A DNA stretch of 64,000 bases, taken from Combretum micranthum (taxonomy: Eukaryota; Streptophyta; Magnoliopsida; Myrtales; Combretaceae). The DNA lies in assembly GCA_024138025.1 (NCBI GenBank), contig JAMXBD010000014.1:682001-746000 (forward strand), given 5' to 3'. This document shows, one piece after another, positions 49,801 through 56,100 of this stretch. Every line of letters begins with the position of its first letter. The first letter of the stretch is position 1. A program made the position numbers and the translations under genes. The notes beneath the pieces are model-generated. The model had not been told where the DNA came from. It saw only the letters and a program-made list of their open reading frames with translations, and did not search any database.

Positions 49801-52800
49801 GTTATATCAAGATCTAGTGCAGAATCAGAATATAGAGCTATGGCTCAATCTACATGTGAGATAATATGGATATACCTAGTTCTGGTAGAGACTGGATTTA
49901 AAGTTCCCGTACCAACAAAATTGTGGTGTGATAATCAAGCTGCTCTTCATATTGCATCTAATCCGATATTCCATGAAAGAATTAAACATATTGAGATTGA
50001 TTGCCACTTTGTTTGTGAAAAGATACAACAAAACTTAATCACCACAGGCTATGTAAAGACTGGAGATCAACTTGGAGACCTTTTCACAAAAACATTTAAT
50101 GGAAGTCGAGTTAGTTATTTGTGTAACAAGCTAGGCATGATAAACATCTATGCATCAGCTTGAGGGGGAGTGTTATAGATAATATTGTATTTATGAATGT
50201 TATATTTCCTAAGATATGTAATTAATATCGTGGTAAGTATAGCATACCAACAGTCATGAAACATTGTATATATATCTCTCCATGTATGTACAAAATATAT
50301 ACAGAAAAATATACATAGAATTTTCTTACTATTTACAGAAACCATCTACAGAATTTTAAGGTATCTAACAGGGACACCAGGCAAAGGACTTATGTTTAAG
50401 TCACAAGGACACTTGTAGATTGAAACTTACACAGGCGCAGATTGGGTTGGGAACATAGTAGACCAAAGATCCACTTCTTGATAATGTTCATTTGTAGGTG
50501 GCAACTTGGTTACATGTAGAAGCAAGAAACAAAATGTGGTTGCTAGAAGCAGCACTGAGGCTGAATTTGGAGCTATAGCCCAAGGTATTTGTGAGATCAT
50601 GTAGATTAGGAGTCTGCTGGAAGACTTAAAAGCCACAGAGTCATCTCCTATGAAGTTGTATTGTGACAACAAGGCAGCAATCTCAATAGCACACTATCCA
50701 GTCCTTCATGATCGTACAAAACATGTGGAGGCTAACAAGCATTTCATCAAGAAAAAGATAGATAATGGACTAGTTCTTATGGAACATATTCCTTCTGGAG
50801 AACAAGTGGCTGATATCTTTACCAAGGTAATACACACACGACAGTTCAATTTTCTAGTTGGCAAGCTGGCTATGAAAGATATCTTCAAAACAACTTGAGG
50901 GGTGGTGTTGAAGGATCAAGAAAAATATTTGTTGTAATTGTATATTAGCAGTAACATAGCAATCTAGGTGCAAATATGTGTTTTTTGGGAAAGTTTTGAC
51001 TAGGAATTATTCTTTCATTAAATTAGTGATTGAATTTCATTAAATCAGTGATTTAATTTCGTTAAATCAATGTATATAAAAGAACAATCTCAATAACAGA
51101 ATGCATTATTCCGTGCATACCTATTTTTCACGTTCTTCCCATCATAGGAAGGGAAGTACTGAGTTGGGACAAAAAAGGCACATACATGACCCTACTATTT
51201 TGTTTGGCAAACAGAACAGAGACCAACTCAATCAAAAATCTGCAAAACTGCTTCACTATTCGCCAAATGCATGTCTGAAGTAAGTAGAACAATGGCTGTT
51301 GGCTCATATGGATATTTGGCATAGTATTGCTATGTATATCATGAGCTTGAACAATGCTAACAAGATCCATCAGTGGAATTTTTCTACCAATCCCTGCATA
51401 GGTTTAAAATAAAATGCTTTCTTCCTGTCATGCAAAGGGTAGTAACAAGTTCGACAAACAGGGCACATACATGACCCTATTATTTTGTTTGGCAACCAGA
51501 ACAGTGACCAATTTAATCAATAGTCTGCAATACCACTTCACTTTTCACCAGATGCAAATCTGAAAGTAAGCAAAATAAAGGCTATTGGCCCATATGGAAG
51601 TTTGGCATAGCATTGCCATGTATGTATATCATGGGCTTGAACAATGCTAATGAAAGTCATCAATGGAATTTTTCTACCAATCCCTGCATAAGTTTAAATT
51701 AAAATGCTTTCTTCCTGTCATGCAAAGGGTAGTAACGAGTTGGACAAACAGGGCACATAAATGACCCTATTATTTTGTTTGGCAACCAGAGCGGTGACCA
51801 ACTCAATCAATAATCTGCAATACCGCTTCACTATCCACCAGATGCATGTCTGAAAGTAAGCAGAAAAATGGTTATTGGTCCATCTGGAGGTTTAGCCTAG
51901 CATCATTATGTATATCAAGGGCATGAACGATGCCAACGAGAGTCATCAAAGCGAATGGTAAAATTAAAAAGATGCAAGATCCTTGGTCATTAGATGATGT
52001 TAAGTTTAACTTTACAACTATCCAATATAAATGCTCAAACTTATTGATATAGTATTCACTTTCACATATACTAGTGAAATCCCTGTCATGTACCAAATAA
52101 TTTAATGATAAGCACAAGGATCATGGTTTCTTAAATGACGTGCAGAATATACATCCTAAAACATGGGGTGAGTGCTCTAAAGCAAGTTACTATTATAACC
52201 ATCATTGTACTGTTTGTATTACAAAATCGATGGGATCATTTAGAAAAATTATCTATATAGAAGATCTAAAAGACTTATATCACCAAAAGGTGTCTTGCAC
52301 TATATTATTTTAGACCGCTCACACTTCTTCTCCTGGCTTGTGAATTAAGACTTTATAGGAAGGCAAATTGCACCATTAGTTTATTGTATTCTTTGATTTG
52401 GCTAAAGTCTAAGGCCTTGTTTTGATTTTCTTATATCTATATTTTATCTAAATCTATTTTATATCTGATTTACATCTGTTTGAAATCTAACAGAGAAAAC
52501 TATTTTGTTATTACCTTATCAATTTCCTATTTTATGATTATGATGAAGATGATAAGTGGAGTATGAGAATCGACTCACATACTTTTAAGATTTTTTTATT
52601 TTTTGGCTGAAAGGAGAAAATGTTTAAAATATATTATACACTGGAAAAGGAAATTCTAATTAGTATCTATGTAGAAAATGAACACAGTAAAGGTTAATAT
52701 AGTCAAACTTTACAGGATTTGTTAGTTATTCAATTTCTTAAGAGGGGTATATGTACATATATGTATGGTTATATTTCCATCTTTTGGTATATTTTTCTTG

Positions 52801-53146
52801 GCAAATAATCCATTTGAATAGATACCAGAAGAACAGAAAAGAAGATAATGATGAAACAAACGAACCCATATTCTAGTCAGACAAGATATAAATTGTGTTG
52901 TGGGGCAAAAATCAAAAGATGAAAATGGAAGAATTCATATCTACAGCATCAAAAGTTCATAGATTGAGTGAGCTGAGGGGACTTAAGAAAGATCACAAAC
53001 CAACGTAGCTAAGCATGAAATCAAATGCTTTCCTAGTCTCTTCATGCCCATCTAAGCCCCTCTTTTCATTAACCTTCCGAATGAAACGAATGTAGCACCG
53101 CCTACAAAAAGAATACTGCAAAAGTGATAACACTATTCTCTAATTG

Positions 53147-53178
<32 letters not shown>

Positions 53179-56100
53179 CTAGAGAGGGGATACAGGTAAT
53201 CAAGAACTCTTATGTCCAATTACTAAGGAAGAAAAGTCTCTTATTGAGGTCACAAGAAACTATTAGAAAACAAAACATCATTGGACCTTCCAAGAAACAT
53301 AACTTGTAAATATCTTCTTTGGATGACATACAGAGTAAGACAATGCAATTTCTGAGCTAGGAATATTCTATAGTTAATACTTGAAATATAAACATGCATG
53401 CAATATGAACTTTCGTAATTGACTTGTTCACTACTAACCCAAAAAAAAAAAAATTTAAAACTATTCAATGTTGCCCTTAATTGTTTGATGTTACAATCTA
53501 ATTTTCAAAAATTACTCATTATTCATAAACACCATTAATATTTAATCTATGCACTTCCTTTCTTTTCTCTACCCATAATTCTCTTCCCTTGATTTCATTG
53601 ATCCTTTTACATTTCCTTCATACCCTTACATATTGAAAAATTAATAAATATATGGGAGTTGGGACAATGTTGAGAAGACTACCTAAACTTTGCATTTAAA
53701 CTTGATTTACTACTTGAATTTTCAATTTATCAAATGTAACAAATGAAGGTTAGACTGTCAACATTACTGCCTAAGAAATATCAGCTAACTTCCATCATCC
53801 CTGTCATCACCATGAATCAACCAGAGCTCGCCAAGTTGGTACCACATGAAAAGATAGGTAGTGTTCTTGACAAGTCAAAACTTTACTTTTTCTTCTTCTT
53901 CTTCTTCCTAATGCTAACTCCACAACGGTGTTAGAAATTAATTTTTTCTAATATATTTATAATTAAGACCATTATATCTTAACTAATTTCCCATTTTAAT
54001 CACTAAACACAAAGTTTCACTGGTTTTGATCTTGTTAAAAACCAAAGAGAATTTCTCAAATCAACAGCTCTCAATGCCATGGATGCTTTATGTTGCATAT
54101 TTCTTGTTTAGCTCTACTTAGTTGAATTAAGATATGGGACTAAGGATTACGAGAGAAGTTCTACAAAAAAATATTCCTGTTTGAGAAGGCATCTAATAAG
54201 TAAAACTCAGTAAAATTTCCCAATAGGATTCTACAAAGTATGGCTAAGGTTGATTCCAAGTAGTTGCTCCTCCAATCAAAAGCAACTTTTGCTGCAACTA
54301 ATTGGATGGGATTCCATAGCCTCTAGTTAGTCCATCAAAAAATTGTAGCCAACACCTTATTTTGGATATAATCATTCTACAAAAGCTTAAAGCTAAAGCG
54401 ATTGGTCCATAAAGATGGATGAAAAATATCATTATAGTTTAAGTATTTAGTTAAATTTGTGTTGTATATTTATCGTGGCCCAAAATCAGCATGTGATCAC
54501 TTGTACATGTATAATGGTAAAAAATGCTTAATTTTTATGAGAATCGGTCAAGATATAATGGTCTTAATAACTAGATAACAAAGATCTGATTTTTAACATT
54601 TTCATTAGAGTTAGGGTTAGCATTAGGAGGAAGAAAAAGAAGGAGAAGAAAAATTTTCAACTTGTCAATAACACTACCTATCTTTCCACGGGCAGATTCA
54701 AAGTTACAGGTCAAACTACAATTAAATCAGAGTGATGATAGGGATAAAAAATGTTAGCTAAAATGTCCCAAGCAGTTGCACTAACAACAAAATCTTCAAT
54801 TAAGTACCACATCTGACAATTTCAAAGTTTAAGTAGTAAATTGAATTTTCCCACTAAGTTCAGGATATAATTTCAACATTGTCCCTAATTATTTCATCTA
54901 CATAGTTCCTTTCCTTTCTGTTTTTACTCATAATGATCATTTATCTTCTTCTCCATGTCTCTTTGAAATTTTATGTAAATTTCCACCAAAAGCTATTTTG
55001 CAATTAAAATAGCTAGTCAAAACCATCAATCTAATGCCATAAATCAGATGCTTCCTTTCAGGAAAAACAGAAAATATCCTCTATAGGCAAGATTAAAGGA
55101 AAAATAATTTAGTGAAATGCAATAAGTGAAATTCTGATGCAAACATTGATCAATTTTAACTGAATTATGCATAACAATATAACCATCAGCTTTAATCCCA
55201 AACCATTAGCCAATTTATGAACTAGATCCGATATTTTGTTTGGTGAACCCATAGGCAGGGCAAGGGATCCATGTTTGTAGTTTGCATGAGTAAATAATCA
55301 ATGCAAACATTTTGTCCCACTATCTTTAGTTGGTTTGAGACAAAACTATAGAAATTTTCGAAGGGAACCAAATAAAGGACAACTAGCTCTAAACTTTTAA
55401 TGTTCAAATTGTTCATGTCACTACACAAAAAAAAAATTAAAAAGAAATAAAATAAATTGTTCATGTTACTTAGAAGTCATCTATCTACCTAACATGCTTT
55501 TAGTTAGGAAAAGACCCATATCTTATATAATAGAAAGGCTGTAGACTATGTTCCAGAAAGTTTTGCAGAAGCAACAATGAAAAAGGTTCAAAAGGGTTCA
55601 CCAAAGTAAGGTGCGTTCAGAAACAAACACTGTTTTCTCAGATTGAACACAACCATTATATTCAAGAGCAACTCAATAAAATACATATGTGGCAGCATAT
55701 AAGCACTGCATATCTTTTTGTAATGAAAAGTATGATATGCCAAAAAAGTAGTAGTGTCCAGGCATTGATCAAACTACCTCATGGGACCAACAAGTAAATA
55801 TACAGATACCTAGACCTACAATTAAAAAAAAAAAAAAAACCAACAATAACAACAATAAGACAGTTGCATTGAAAACTGAAAGATAACAGTGTATTGGTAA
55901 TTTATGGACTGCAGAACAATGGAAGGGAAAAAGAGGAAAAAAAGAAGAAGTAGAAGAGAGAAAAAGATAGAGAGATACCAAAGGGGAATCTGAAGACAGG
56001 TTAATAAACACCGGCTAAATATTTGTCTCATAGCATCATCATTGTTTGCTGCCATGTAAGCCTCCACATACTGTTTCCAGAATTTTGACTGGAGGACAAA

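Larger units (their letters stand above)
47635..50337 (+). mobile_element. Copia I, internally deleted, nested in copia H
   Basis: LTRs 47635-47801 and 50171-50337, each 167 bp, with about ten differences (about 94% identity). Flanks are GAAAA and GAAAC, a 5-bp duplication with one mismatch. It contains a gag N-terminus joined directly to the end of the integrase region, then reverse transcriptase and RNase H. It interrupts copia H, whose homology resumes at 50338. Confidence 0.94.
43264..51130 (+). mobile_element. Copia H, decayed, with copia I nested inside and an internal triplication
   Basis: Similar LTR segments at 43264-43465 and 50906-51130 share AAAATATTTGTTGTAATT and end CCTATTTTTCA or similar. 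A primer-site-like TTAGTATCAAAGGC follows the left LTR, and a purine tract precedes the right. Order of domains on the plus strand: protease, GAG-pre-integrase, integrase, reverse transcriptase, RNase H. Copia I (47635-50337) splits the reverse transcriptase/RNase H connection. The target duplication is not clear (a shared GTTC is the only candidate). It lies antisense in CSTF77 intron 5. Confidence 0.9.

Noticed and set aside
43264..51135. A 5-bp target duplication for copia H
   Set aside because: Flanks TAAGA and CGTTC do not match; only GTTC is shared if the LTR edge is moved, which breaks the TG start.
51131..51960. CRISPR-like or regulatory array
   Set aside because: The repeat is one continuous 290-bp tandem unit, not short repeats with unique spacers, and the DNA is a plant intron.
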